Shown: positions 27,592 through 36,656 of the stretch, piece after piece
How positions within the stretch are numbered: position 1 is the first letter of the stretch
How the letters are laid out: every line of letters starts with the position of its first letter
Origin: an uncultured Christensenellaceae bacterium
GTDB lineage: Bacteria > Bacillota > Clostridia > Christensenellales > UBA3700
Direction of reading: 5' to 3'
Assembly: GCA_910587685.1 (NCBI GenBank)
Contig: CAJUMY010000007.1
Location: forward strand, 7,488 to 71,487
DNA: 64,000 nt
The notes under the pieces: generated by a model
Seen by the model: only the letters and a program-made list of their open reading frames with translations
Told to the model about the DNA's origin: nothing
Database searches by the model: none
Made by a program: the position numbers and the translations under genes

Positions 27592-29091
27592 ATGGATAAT
27601 AACGAAAGAAACGACAATGTTTTCGACGATAGACCTACGGGAGAACTAACTTTCGGAAGGATATTCAAAATCATAAAATATTCCGCTCTGCGTATTTTGG
27701 TATACGCGCTCGTCGCGGTCATTATCGCCGGGATCGCTTCCGTCGCGTTGACGTTAGTCGAAAAGCCTGTAGAATCGGTTTCCGCCGTAATAGAATTCAA
27801 CTACGACGGTATATCCGAAGGAAAGGATCCTATCGGAACTTCTTTCAACAGCGACATCATGAAAAAGCCTATCGTACTCAACAGAGCGCTGGACAATACC
27901 AATCTCAGAAGCGATAGCGTGAACGCGTCGAATCTTCAAAGTTATATCTCTATAACGGGAGTTATCCCGCCCGAGACTCTCGCTAAAATAGAGGATCTCA
28001 AGAAGGATACAAACACCTCCGTCGACACCAACGAGCAGATAGCGAACCTCAAATATTATTCTACGAGATTCGTTCTCTCTCTTAATAATTACGGATCTTT
28101 AGACCTTTCCGAAAAGGACGCGACAGTCCTTATGAAGGAGATAATCAAAGAATTCCAAGCTTACTGGGAAGAGACGTATAATAAGACTCCTATCCTATCG
28201 ACTTTCGTGTATAAGGATATCGTCGAGAACGGCGCAAGCAAGGAGTTCGCTCACTACAGCGATATACTTTCCAACGAGCTTAGCATACTGAAAGATTATC
28301 TTTCTTCTAAAGTAGATATCCCTTACGTTTATTCAAAGACCGGCGACACGTACGCAAGTCTTTTGAGTCAGCTCACCACCTTCGAGGATACCGTATTCAG
28401 AAGCTATGACGCGTTCATATATTCCAATAACGTATATCAGAACAAGACCGATATAATCAACGAGCTCAATCATAATATAATGGAACTCGACGCCAAGATA
28501 AACGCGGCTTCCGCCCTTATCTCGTCGCTTAACGAACAGCTCAAAAACTACGAACAGAATACGACCATTTTGCCGGACGGGAACGGCGGTCAGACTATCA
28601 TTACTTCATATCCCGAACAGTATTCTAAAATACAGGAAACGATAACCAAGAAACTCGAAGAAAAAAGCGATTTGGAATCTAAAAAGAAAATAGCGGAGCA
28701 AAGAAAAGAAAAAATCGAAAACACGCAGGATTCGCCGTCTGCAGAGGCCGACGTAAAAAGAGCTACCGAACTCCTTGTTCAATCGGCAAGCGAATTCCTC
28801 CGCATATCCGAAAACGCGCAAAATCTTACGGACGAATACCGTGAAAACGTATCTCTCGCGAACTCGGTAAAGCAGGTTACTCCGGTAAGCGCAAGCATAG
28901 AAAAAGGTATAGGAATGAAAACCTATCTCATAATATTCGCAGTAGCTATAGTACTTGCCGCATTAATTGCAATAGCCGTAACGCTTAGGCTTCAAAAGAA
29001 ATTTTCTTTACCTAAAAGAAATAACGAGACCGTTGCCGCGACGGTCACAGCTACCGAAATAGATAACGATTCGGAAAGTAAAAAAGAATAA
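27592..29091 (+). CDS. Wzz-like polysaccharide co-polymerase / chain-length-type protein
   Basis: 499 residues from the ATG after AAGGAG (7-base spacing). The topology is that of Wzz/PCP proteins: a short cytoplasmic N-terminus, a membrane helix at about 32-54 (ILVYALVAVIIAGIASVALT), a long extracytoplasmic alpha-helical region with coiled coils (about 280-420), and a second membrane helix near residue 440-465 followed by a polar tail. There is no kinase domain. It may set the length of a surface polysaccharide. No glycosyltransferase cluster lies beside it; a Wzy/ligase-like protein is encoded at 51.7 kb. Confidence 0.65.
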   Translation: MDNNERNDNVFDDRPTGELTFGRIFKIIKYSALRILVYALVAVIIAGIASVALTLVEKPVESVSAVIEFNYDGISEGKDPIGTSFNSDIMKKPIVLNRALDNTNLRSDSVNASNLQSYISITGVIPPETLAKIEDLKKDTNTSVDTNEQIANLKYYSTRFVLSLNNYGSLDLSEKDATVLMKEIIKEFQAYWEETYNKTPILSTFVYKDIVENGASKEFAHYSDILSNELSILKDYLSSKVDIPYVYSKTGDTYASLLSQLTTFEDTVFRSYDAFIYSNNVYQNKTDIINELNHNIMELDAKINAASALISSLNEQLKNYEQNTTILPDGNGGQTIITSYPEQYSKIQETITKKLEEKSDLESKKKIAEQRKEKIENTQDSPSAEADVKRATELLVQSASEFLRISENAQNLTDEYRENVSLANSVKQVTPVSASIEKGIGMKTYLIIFAVAIVLAALIAIAVTLRLQKKFSLPKRNNETVAATVTATEIDNDSESKKE

Positions 29092-29113
29092 GTATTAAAA
29101 ACATGATAAAAAA

Positions 29114-29151
29114 TACGGCGTATCTTTTGAGATAACGCCGTTATTTTTTAC
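29114..29151 (+). terminator. intrinsic terminator of the Wzz-like gene
   Basis: ACGGCGTATCT pairs with AGATAACGCCGT (one bulge), followed by TTATTTTTT. Confidence 0.85.
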
Positions 29152-29183
29152 ATCAATGATAATTTACTTTTACTACGATCTTA

Positions 29184-29221
29184 ACGGCGGATATTTATCG
29201 AAAATGATAAATATCCGCCGT
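29184..29221. repeat. perfect 16-bp inverted repeat without T-tract
   Basis: ACGGCGGATATTTATC and its exact complement are separated by six bases. It lies between convergent genes, about 100 bases after the dpaB stop, and neither side has a T-run. It could be an atypical terminator for dpaB or a protein-binding palindrome. Confidence 0.6.
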
Positions 29222-29317
29222 ACATCCCACCGTTTTACAATACTTTTCCTCTTGTCCTTCGGCGAACGGACAGCAGACGCTTCCTTTAGATATATAAAAA
29301 CGCTTGCGTTCTTTATC

Positions 29318-29899
29318 CTAAGAATTAGTTCTCGGTATCAGTTCGACTTGCTTTCCTATTAGCGCGTTATCGAGAGCGGCGTTGACTTTATCCTTTCTGA
29401 AGACGAGCGACTTCGGCTTGTTGAGGCTGTCGTCCTGTTCGTACGGCACGAAATAGAAATTCTTCATATTCATGAGTCTGCCGATATTTTCGTAACTTGC
29501 GCCGAGACCGTCGTTCGTAGAAAGCGCGATAACTACCGGCATATTTCCCCTCATATGCGACTTTACCGCCATCGTTACGGGAGTATCGGTAATGCCGTGC
29601 GCTAATTTTGCGAGCGTATTACCGGTACACGGCAGTACTAGCAAGACGTCGAACATACGCTTCGGCCCTATGGGCTCGGCGCCTTCGATAGTATCTATTA
29701 CTTCTCTTCCAGTGACTTTTTCGATTTCTTCCCTGAACGTCTTTGCGTCGTAAAATCTCGTATCGAGTTTCGCGACGTTAAACGACAGTATAGGCTGAAC
29801 GGAATATCCCTTTTCGACAAGACTTCCCGCGATATCGACACACTTATGTAGCGTACAGAAAGAGCCGCATATCGCAAGACCCAGCTTAATATCCTTCAT
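29318..29899 (-). CDS. dpaB: dipicolinate synthase subunit B
   Basis: 193 residues of the SpoVFB/DpaB flavoprotein-like family, with LGLAICGSFCTLHK at the N-terminus, LVLPCTGNTLAKLAHGITDTPV in the middle and STNDGLGASYENIGRLMNMKNFYFVP towards the end. With DpaA it makes dipicolinic acid in the mother cell during sporulation. It follows dpaA by 9 bases in the same operon. This is direct evidence that the lineage keeps the DPA pathway of endospore formers. Confidence 0.95.
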   Translation of the reverse strand: MKDIKLGLAICGSFCTLHKCVDIAGSLVEKGYSVQPILSFNVAKLDTRFYDAKTFREEIEKVTGREVIDTIEGAEPIGPKRMFDVLLVLPCTGNTLAKLAHGITDTPVTMAVKSHMRGNMPVVIALSTNDGLGASYENIGRLMNMKNFYFVPYEQDDSLNKPKSLVFRKDKVNAALDNALIGKQVELIPRTNS

Positions 29900-29908
29900 G
29901 ATTACCTC

Positions 29909-30658
29909 CTATTGAAGCGATCTTATAATAGCTCCGGCAAGGCTTTTTCCGGCAGACTCGGGCGTGAATTTCCCGGGAAGTCCCAGCGCGATATCATATT
30001 TGAGCTCTAATTTTTCCGCCTCTTCCGCGTCAAGCACGTTCATGGACGCTAGCTCAAGTATGTAACACTCTTTACGTATACTCAACAGCTTTTCCGCCGC
30101 AACTATCTCCGCGGGAATAGTATTGACGATAACGTCGACGCCCTCGAAAGATGTGCTCAGATCGCGTACGTCGTCCGTCGTGAGTCTCGCCGCCGCCCGT
30201 TCGACGTAATTACGCGCCGCAACGGCGAATCTGACGCCAAGCGAATTCAAGAGCTGCGCCATCGCTTTTCCCACTCTTCCGTATCCCATAATGAGCATAT
30301 TCATATCGTATACCGACTTCGACGTGTTGCGTATAATGAGCATCAGCGCCGCCTCCGCGGTATATATCGCATTCTCATACGCAAAAATCTCATCCTTTAA
30401 CATATTTACGTGCGCAATGCCTCTCGATCGCAGCACTTCTTTTCCTCTTTCGTCGATATTACCTGCGTAAATTATGCTGTTTTTGGCAAGAAACGCAAGT
30501 TCGTCCTCTTTGAACCTTCTCGCCGGTGAGAATACGTAAATAGCGCTTCTGCTTCCGTCGAACGCCCTATAATCTATAACGGAATACCCATTCTGAACGA
30601 GAATTTTCTCGAGATATACCATTCTCGTATCCTTGAGTTCTATTACAAAATCATACAT
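29909..30658 (-). CDS. dpaA: dipicolinate synthase subunit A
   Basis: 249 residues of the SpoVFA/DpaA dehydrogenase-like family, acting on the DHDPS-derived precursor. The NAD(P)-binding motif IMGYGRVGKAMAQLL is at about 123-137, and the conserved ENAIYTAEAAL segment precedes it. It is shorter than Bacillus SpoVFA (about 297 residues); the N-terminal domain looks compact. AAGGAG lies upstream of the ATG. A sigma-K-like promoter lies about 25 bases before the start. Confidence 0.93.
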   Translation of the reverse strand: MYDFVIELKDTRMVYLEKILVQNGYSVIDYRAFDGSRSAIYVFSPARRFKEDELAFLAKNSIIYAGNIDERGKEVLRSRGIAHVNMLKDEIFAYENAIYTAEAALMLIIRNTSKSVYDMNMLIMGYGRVGKAMAQLLNSLGVRFAVAARNYVERAAARLTTDDVRDLSTSFEGVDVIVNTIPAEIVAAEKLLSIRKECYILELASMNVLDAEEAEKLELKYDIALGLPGKFTPESAGKSLAGAIIRSLQ

Positions 30659-30682
30659 TATTAAATTTCTCCTTGCTAATCA

Positions 30683-30710
30683 CATAATATGCGTACTAAA
30701 CGGGTTATGT
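30683..30710 (-). promoter_or_regulatory. possible sigma-K promoter of dpaAB
   Basis: On the minus strand an AC (30710-30709) is followed after 17 bases by CATATTATG (30691-30683), close to the sigma-K form AC-N16/17-CATANNNTA with one mismatch. The call also rests on the known mother-cell expression of dpaAB. Confidence 0.4.
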
Positions 30711-30737
30711 ACCAACGGCGCGATTTTGCATATACTA
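30711..30737 (+). promoter_or_regulatory. possible sigma-K promoter of the PRK06851-type gene
   Basis: AC at 30711-30712, a 16-base spacer and CATATACTA at 30729-30737 match the sigma-K consensus exactly. It lies about 19 bases before the ATG and back-to-back with the dpaA signal. Confidence 0.5.
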
Positions 30738-30755
30738 TACTGAAAGGAGGAACAT

Positions 30756-31772
30756 ATGATAAAGAAATATTTTTCGGCAGGAAATACTACCGAAGGCTTC
30801 GTCAACTATTTCGACGGAGCTATAGACACTGCCGAAGCGAAAAAACTCATATATATAAAAGGAGGCTCGGGCGTCGGCAAAAGCACGCTGATGAAAGATA
30901 TTGCGAAAAAAGCCGTAATTCTCGGTTTGGACGTGAACGAAATATATTGCTCGAGCGACGTTTCCAGTCTCGACGCCGTCGTGATACCCGAGATAAAAAC
31001 AGCGGTATTCGACGCCACTTCTCCGCACTCGAAAGACCCTGAATACCCCGTTATGAACGGCAAAATATTCGACCTTGCGGAATTTCTCGACGAGGAGAAA
31101 CTACGTCCGTATAGGACGGAAATAATTTCCCTGATAGCTCTTAAAAAGTCGGCTTACGCCTCCATGTACGACTCTCTTTCGTCTGTTTCGGGTATAGAAA
31201 GAAATATTCAAAGACAGCTTGAGAGCGACAACGGCTCTATTGCCGAAATAAAAAAGGAAGTCTTAGACGTACTTATGAGCGACTGCTCTACAGCGCCTGT
31301 CAAAGGCTTTCTCAAGGCGATAGCTCCAAGCGGAATAAAAGATCTCACGGAGAACGTCACCGCCCGCAAAAAGAAAATATTCATCTCTTCCGAACACTGC
31401 TCCGTGTCGAGAGCGCTCGTCTCGGACGTATCTAAAGCGCTTGAGCTCGGCGGCGTTACGCACGAGAAGTATTATTCTATATTCGACCCGAAACTCGTCG
31501 AAACAATATCCACGAAAAACTACGTCCTTACATCATCCCCTATTTCGTCAGTCGATATAATATACGACCTCGAAAGTGTGGTAAAAGTAAAAAATGAACG
31601 CGCATATACGCGATATAACGATATTTTGAACTCATTGCTCTTATCCTGCGAAGAAGAAATAAAATTCGCGAAATCATATCACGGCGAAATCGAAAGCTAT
31701 TATTCGAAAGCTATGGACTTTGACAAAGCCGCGCATAAAAAAGAACTTCTTATAGACGAGCTTTTTAACTGA
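30756..31772 (+). CDS. PRK06851-family P-loop ATPase (sporulation-associated)
   Basis: 338 residues. The N-terminal FSAGNTTEGFVNYFDG and P-loop KGGSGVGKST (35-44) followed by CSSDVSSLDAVVIPEIKTAV match the PRK06851 family of clostridial/bacillar ATPases. That family has two P-loop-like domains; here the second (around IFISSEHCSVSRALVSDVSKALE) lacks a clear Walker A. AGGAGGAACAT precedes the ATG. The biochemical function is unknown. The divergent dpaAB genes and the sigma-K-like promoter support a role in sporulation. Confidence 0.8.
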   Translation: MIKKYFSAGNTTEGFVNYFDGAIDTAEAKKLIYIKGGSGVGKSTLMKDIAKKAVILGLDVNEIYCSSDVSSLDAVVIPEIKTAVFDATSPHSKDPEYPVMNGKIFDLAEFLDEEKLRPYRTEIISLIALKKSAYASMYDSLSSVSGIERNIQRQLESDNGSIAEIKKEVLDVLMSDCSTAPVKGFLKAIAPSGIKDLTENVTARKKKIFISSEHCSVSRALVSDVSKALELGGVTHEKYYSIFDPKLVETISTKNYVLTSSPISSVDIIYDLESVVKVKNERAYTRYNDILNSLLLSCEEEIKFAKSYHGEIESYYSKAMDFDKAAHKKELLIDELFN

Positions 31773-31967
31773 TAATAGCGATGTATATATTACGTTACGG
31801 AAGCAAGAGTCTCCTATCGGACGGCTCTTGCATTTGATTTCGTCCGCTTTCACTCTTCACTCCTTTAGCTCGGCGTTACTTTACATTATCTAAATATTAT
31901 GATATAATACCGATCGTAAAGCGTATTGCGACGCGAAATCAAAAAACATATCGAAGAGGTCGGACAT

Positions 31968-32630
31968 ATGGTCAATATCGGCAACAGCTGGGATAACGTT
32001 CTCAAAGACGAATTTCAAGCGGACTATTACAAAAGCCTGAGAGAGTTCCTCAAAAACGAATACTCAACGAAAACAATATATCCGAATATGTACGATATAT
32101 TCAACGCGTTCCGTTTCACGTCGTACGAGGACGTAAAAGTCGTTATTTTGGGTCAAGACCCGTATATCAACGAAAGACAGGCGCACGGACTCGCATTTTC
32201 CGTACAGGAAGGAGTATATCCTCCGCCATCTCTTATCAATATATTCAAGCTGTTAAAGGACGACTTAGGCGTGGAGAGAGGTCTAAACGGTTGTCTCGTC
32301 AACTGGGCTAAGCAGGGCGTATTGCTTCTCAACACAACGCTTACCGTCGTAAAAGGTCAATCGGGTTCACATAGAGGACACGGCTGGGAAACATTTACCG
32401 ACAACGTGATATCAAAACTTAACGATAGAAATGAATCTATACTTTTCGTTCTTTGGGGCTCGAACGCAAGAAGCAAGAAAAAACTCATAACGAACCCTGT
32501 CCACGAGATAATCGAGACGGTCCACCCTTCTCCGCTTTCTTGCTACAACGGATTTTTCGAAAGCCATCACTTTGCCCTTATTGAAGATTTTCTCAAAAGA
32601 AAAGGATACGACGCGATAGACTTTTCGTAA
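31968..32630 (+). CDS. ung: uracil-DNA glycosylase, family 1
   Basis: 220 residues from the ATG at 31968, preceded by GAGG at 8 bases; a TTG at 31926 would add 14 unconserved residues. It has the Ung layout: NSWDNVLKDEF at the N-terminus, the water-activating motif GQDPY (62-66) with Asp64, LLLNTTLTV, and the DNA-intercalation loop HPSPLS. The residues after GQDPY are INERQAHGL, where most Ung proteins read HGPGQAHGL. It removes uracil from DNA to start base excision repair. It stands alone. Confidence 0.93.
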   Translation: MVNIGNSWDNVLKDEFQADYYKSLREFLKNEYSTKTIYPNMYDIFNAFRFTSYEDVKVVILGQDPYINERQAHGLAFSVQEGVYPPPSLINIFKLLKDDLGVERGLNGCLVNWAKQGVLLLNTTLTVVKGQSGSHRGHGWETFTDNVISKLNDRNESILFVLWGSNARSKKKLITNPVHEIIETVHPSPLSCYNGFFESHHFALIEDFLKRKGYDAIDFS

Positions 32631-32769
32631 TATTTACACAATTTTCACATAATGTAAGTTGATAAAATAGAATAGATGAATTATAATATCCAAAATATAG
32701 AAAATTAAGTTTATCTAAAGTTTGCTTTTGCCATTTTCAAATAGCGGTATTTGCAAAAAGGAGGGCAGA

Positions 32770-34521
32770 ATGTTCAAAATACTGAAATATTTCAAGCCGA
32801 GCTATTGGGGTATGACGGCGATAATATTCGTACTCACGTTAATAGGCGTCGTATGCGAACTCGGCATAGTTTCCTATATGGAAAAGATACTCGCTCTCGT
32901 CTTGGAACTTGCTCCCATATCGTCGGTATTGCCTATCGGCGGAATAATGCTCGCTCTTTGCGCGGGAAGCGTCGTATCTAACGTCTTTATAGGATTCTTC
33001 GCGTCGAAAATAGCCGCGGGATTCTCGAGAGACCTCAGGAAAAAGCTGTTTGACAAAGTCAGCTCTTTCACTATGGAAGAGATAAACAAATTCTCGACCG
33101 CGAGCCTTATCACCCGTTCCACCAACGATATTCAACAGGTACAGATGGCAATAGCCATATGCCTTCGTATGGCTCTCACTGCTCCTATCATGGCTATCGC
33201 TTCGATAATCATGATAGTCGGAAAGAACTGGCAGCTCACTCTAACGACCGCAGTCGGCATAATCGTTCTCATAATATCTATAGTCGTTATCTTCGCGCTC
33301 GTTATGCCGAAGTTCAAAAGGATACAGACCCTTACCGACAGACTCAACGGCGTTACGCGCGAGAACTTGACGGGACTTCGAGTCGTAAGAGCCTATAACG
33401 CCGAAGAATACCAGCAAGCTAAATTCGAGAAAGTCAATACCGAACTCACCGGAACGCACCGTTTCGTTACGATAATGATGGGAATACTTATGCCCGGCTG
33501 TCAGGCGGTAATGAATATACTCTCCCTATCTATAATATGGATCGGCGCGTATCTTATCAATAACAGCGTTCTCTCGCTTCCTGAAATGACGGCTTTCCAG
33601 ATCTACGCGTCTATGGTTCTCATGAGCTTTATGATGCTGACGATAATATTCGTCATGATCCCGCGAGCCAGCGTCTCCGCTAACCGTATAAGAGAAGTGC
33701 TCGAAACAGAACCTAAAGTCGTCGACCCCGAAAATCCGGTCGCGCCAAGCGCCGATACCGTCGGCAAAGTGGAATTCAGGAACGTATCTTTCCGTTATCC
33801 CGACGCCGAAGGCGACGTGATCAACGATATTTCGTTCACGTTAAACAAAGGCGAAACGCTCGCCATAATAGGTTCGACGGGAAGCGGTAAAAGCACTATT
33901 ATCAATCTGATACCGAGATTTTACGACGCGACGCAAGGGGAAGTCCTCGTCGACGATATCAACGTCAAAGACTATAACCAAAAAGACCTTCACGACAAAC
34001 TGGGCTTCGTACCGCAAAAAGCGACGCTGTTCAGCGGAAGCATAGAATCCAACATAAAGTTTTCAGACAGCGATATGTCCGACGAACAGATGAGAGAAGC
34101 CGCGGAAATAGCGCAGGCGGAAGATTTCATCAATGAAAAAGAAGACAAGTATTCATCCCGAATATCGCAGGGCGGAAAGAACGTATCGGGCGGACAAAAG
34201 CAGCGTCTCAGCATAGCGCGGGCGATAGCTAAAGATCCCGAGATATTCATATTCGACGACTCCTTCTCCGCGCTGGATTACAAGACGGACAAAACGCTGA
34301 GAAAAGCGCTGTCGAAAAAGACCGAAAACGCCGGCGTCATAATCGTCGCTCAGCGTATCGGAACAATAATCAACGCCGATAAAATAATCGTCCTCGACAA
34401 GGGCAGAATGGTCGGCATGGGTAAACATAAAGAACTGCTCAAAGACTGCGAAGTCTATAGAGAGATCGCCCTATCACAACTTTCAAAGGAGGAACTTGAC
34501 AATGCCGGGACCGCATGGTAA
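32770..34521 (+). CDS. heterodimeric ABC exporter, subunit with degenerate ATP site
   Basis: 583 residues from the ATG following AGGAGG. Six membrane helices fill about 1-310, then a nucleotide-binding domain with Walker A GSTGSGKST, signature VSGGQKQR and Walker B IFIFDDSFSALD. The residue after the Walker B Asp is Asp instead of the catalytic Glu, as in the degenerate site of TM287/BmrC-type exporters, so this subunit is expected to pair with the next gene, whose Walker B is canonical. The substrates are probably drugs or peptides and are not predictable. Confidence 0.92.
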   Translation: MFKILKYFKPSYWGMTAIIFVLTLIGVVCELGIVSYMEKILALVLELAPISSVLPIGGIMLALCAGSVVSNVFIGFFASKIAAGFSRDLRKKLFDKVSSFTMEEINKFSTASLITRSTNDIQQVQMAIAICLRMALTAPIMAIASIIMIVGKNWQLTLTTAVGIIVLIISIVVIFALVMPKFKRIQTLTDRLNGVTRENLTGLRVVRAYNAEEYQQAKFEKVNTELTGTHRFVTIMMGILMPGCQAVMNILSLSIIWIGAYLINNSVLSLPEMTAFQIYASMVLMSFMMLTIIFVMIPRASVSANRIREVLETEPKVVDPENPVAPSADTVGKVEFRNVSFRYPDAEGDVINDISFTLNKGETLAIIGSTGSGKSTIINLIPRFYDATQGEVLVDDINVKDYNQKDLHDKLGFVPQKATLFSGSIESNIKFSDSDMSDEQMREAAEIAQAEDFINEKEDKYSSRISQGGKNVSGGQKQRLSIARAIAKDPEIFIFDDSFSALDYKTDKTLRKALSKKTENAGVIIVAQRIGTIINADKIIVLDKGRMVGMGKHKELLKDCEVYREIALSQLSKEELDNAGTAW

Positions 34522-36292
34522 TCCTCTGGATAAACCTAAAAACTTAAAAGCGTCGACTTTCAAACTCGGAAAGTTCCTCGCTCCCTATATCGTATATATA
34601 ATCATCGCCGTCGTCTTCGCCGTAGCCGGAACCGTATTCAGCATAGTGAGCCCGAGTCTTCTCGGAAAGATCACTAACCAGATACAGAGCGACATCATGG
34701 CGGGCAGCGCTATAAACTTAGCGACGATAGCGAACATAGGTATCGTTCTATTGATACTGTATATGCTCAGCTACGTCTTCTCGTTCGTTCAGTCCTTCAT
34801 CCTTGCGTACGTGACCATGGGGCTGTCGAAACGGTTCAGAAAAGCCATAGCGGAGAAAATCAACAACCTTCCGTTCAAATATTTCGACACGAGAAGTTAC
34901 GGCGACGTTCTCTCGAGAGTCACGAACGACGTAGACACGATAGCTATATCGCTCAACAATATAGCTTCCCAGATAATCTCGTCCGTAGTAATGTTCGTCG
35001 GCACGATAGTCATGATGTTCGTCGTGAAATGGCAGCTTGCGCTCGTCGCGCTCGTCAGCATACCTCTCAGTCTTATCGTAACGTTCTTCATAGCGAAAAA
35101 GTCCAAACCGCACTTCAAACGTCAGCAGGCTAGTCTCGGCGAGATCAACGGACATATAGAGGAGATTTTTTCGGGACACGAAGTCGTCAAGGTCTTTAAC
35201 GCCGAAGAGGACGCGAAAAAGACGTTCGACAAGATCAACGATACGCTGTATACCAGCGCGTGGAAATCGTCGTTCTATTCGGGCGCGATACAACCGCTCA
35301 TGTCTCTCATCGGCAACGTGATGTTCGTAGTCATAATCGTATTCGGCGGAGTACTCGCGATACAGGGCGCAGCGCTCATCGGAGATATACAGGCGATAAG
35401 CATATATATGAAGATGTTCAATCAGCCTATCTCCCAAATCGCGCAACTCGCGACACAGATACAGTCTACGATGGCGGCGTCCGAGAGAGTATTCGAACTC
35501 CTCGAAGAAGAAGAACTTTCTCCCGAGAAAGATACCCAATATCTCGACCCGAAAGAAATAAAAGGCGACGTCTCCTTTGAAAACGTAGTGTTCGGTTACG
35601 ATCCGTCGCGTATCATAATAAAGGACTTTACGGCGCGCGCAAAAGCCGGTCAGAAGATAGCTATCGTAGGACCGACCGGCGCAGGAAAAACTACGCTCGT
35701 CAACCTGCTCATGCGATTCTACGAAGTAAATAGCGGCGTAATATCAATAGACGGCGTTCCGATAACTTCTCTCACGAGAGAAAATATCCACGACATCTTC
35801 GGCATGGTACTTCAGGATACTTGGATATTCGAAGGTACCGTTCGCGAGAATATCGTCTATAGCAAAACGAGCGTCAGCGACGAAGAGATCGATCGCGCTT
35901 GCTCGCTTGCGAATATCGACCACTTCGTCCACACGCTGCCGAAAGGCTATGATACGCTTCTCGACGACAAAGCCAACCTTTCGCAAGGACAAAAACAGCT
36001 CATCACGATAGCGAGAGCCATGATAGAAAACGCCCCTATGCTCATACTCGACGAAGCTACCTCTTCCGTCGATACGAGGACGGAGATACTCATCCAAAAG
36101 GCAATGGACGAACTCATGAAAGGACGTACCTCTTTCGTCATAGCACACAGACTCTCTACGATAAAGAACGCCGACCTCATTCTCGTCATGAAAGACGGAG
36201 ACGTCGTAGAGCAAGGCGATCACGACGAACTCATGGCTATAGGCGGCTTCTATAAAGAGCTTTATAACAGCCAGTTCGACAGCGATATATAA
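34502..36292 (+). CDS. heterodimeric ABC exporter, catalytic subunit
   Basis: 596 residues from the ATG at 34502, 9 bases after GGAGG, overlapping the upstream gene by 20 bases. The membrane domain spans about 25-320. The ATPase domain has Walker A GPTGAGKTT, signature NLSQGQKQL and Walker B MLILDEATSSVD with the catalytic Glu, followed by the switch histidine in IAHRLST. It completes the exporter begun by the previous gene. An intrinsic terminator follows. Confidence 0.93.
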   Translation: MPGPHGNPLDKPKNLKASTFKLGKFLAPYIVYIIIAVVFAVAGTVFSIVSPSLLGKITNQIQSDIMAGSAINLATIANIGIVLLILYMLSYVFSFVQSFILAYVTMGLSKRFRKAIAEKINNLPFKYFDTRSYGDVLSRVTNDVDTIAISLNNIASQIISSVVMFVGTIVMMFVVKWQLALVALVSIPLSLIVTFFIAKKSKPHFKRQQASLGEINGHIEEIFSGHEVVKVFNAEEDAKKTFDKINDTLYTSAWKSSFYSGAIQPLMSLIGNVMFVVIIVFGGVLAIQGAALIGDIQAISIYMKMFNQPISQIAQLATQIQSTMAASERVFELLEEEELSPEKDTQYLDPKEIKGDVSFENVVFGYDPSRIIIKDFTARAKAGQKIAIVGPTGAGKTTLVNLLMRFYEVNSGVISIDGVPITSLTRENIHDIFGMVLQDTWIFEGTVRENIVYSKTSVSDEEIDRACSLANIDHFVHTLPKGYDTLLDDKANLSQGQKQLITIARAMIENAPMLILDEATSSVDTRTEILIQKAMDELMKGRTSFVIAHRLSTIKNADLILVMKDGDVVEQGDHDELMAIGGFYKELYNSQFDSDI

Positions 36293-36389
36293 AATCACTC
36301 TTGTATAAGCTTTATATACCGAACTGGCGAATCAAAGTTAAAAGCTCTCGGAAATATGTTTCGTTCATACGGATTAAAATGTATCTATA

Positions 36390-36420
36390 AAACTCGGCTT
36401 CTCAAAAGCCGAGTTTTCTT
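36390..36420 (+). terminator. intrinsic terminator of the ABC exporter operon
   Basis: AAACTCGGCTT pairs with AAGCCGAGTTT around a short loop, and is followed by TCTTTT. Confidence 0.9.
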
Positions 36421-36438
36421 TTATCCTCACAAAACTGC

Positions 36439-36467
36439 TTGATAAAACTTTTTGTTTTTGTTATAAT
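36439..36467 (+). promoter_or_regulatory. promoter of the orphan small RNA
   Basis: TTGATA (36439-36444) and TATAAT (36462-36467) with a 17-base T-rich spacer. Confidence 0.85.
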
Positions 36468-36473
36468 AACAAA

Positions 36474-36596
36474 GTCATCGGAGGACAGTACACCGTAGTG
36501 TAGGGGATAGTAAGTCAAAAGCTTGCAGGCCGCCTGTCAGAAAAGATGTCGAGTGAGCTCGGTTAAGCGTTAAACACGTTTTACCGAGCATTTTTA
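36474..36596 (+). ncRNA. candidate free-standing small RNA of about 120 bases
   Basis: A strong promoter ends at 36467 and an intrinsic terminator closes at 36557-36595 (GCTCGGTTAAGCG pairing with CGTTTTACCGAGC, then TTTTT). Between them is no open frame: the GGAGG at 36480 has no start codon followed by coding sequence. Local helices are visible, such as ACAC-CGTA-GTGT and GACAG with CTGTC closing about 60 bases. The next plus-strand gene is 9 kb away, so it is not a leader of a neighbour. I could not match it to tmRNA, SRP RNA, RNase P, 6S RNA or a known riboswitch class. Confidence 0.65.
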
Positions 36597-36656
36597 ATTA
36601 ATAGGCAATAATAATTTTTATAAGAAAAGTGAAATACACCGCTTATCAACAAATAT

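Noticed and set aside
29156..29362. 68-codon plus-strand frame after the Wzz-like gene
   Set aside because: It spans a terminator tail and a perfect inverted repeat and overlaps the 3' end of dpaB on the other strand.
36474..36556. Small RNA considered as SRP RNA, 6S RNA, T-box or a known riboswitch
   Set aside because: It lacks the SRP GGAAGCA loop, the long 6S closing stem, a T-box motif and any downstream gene on its strand.
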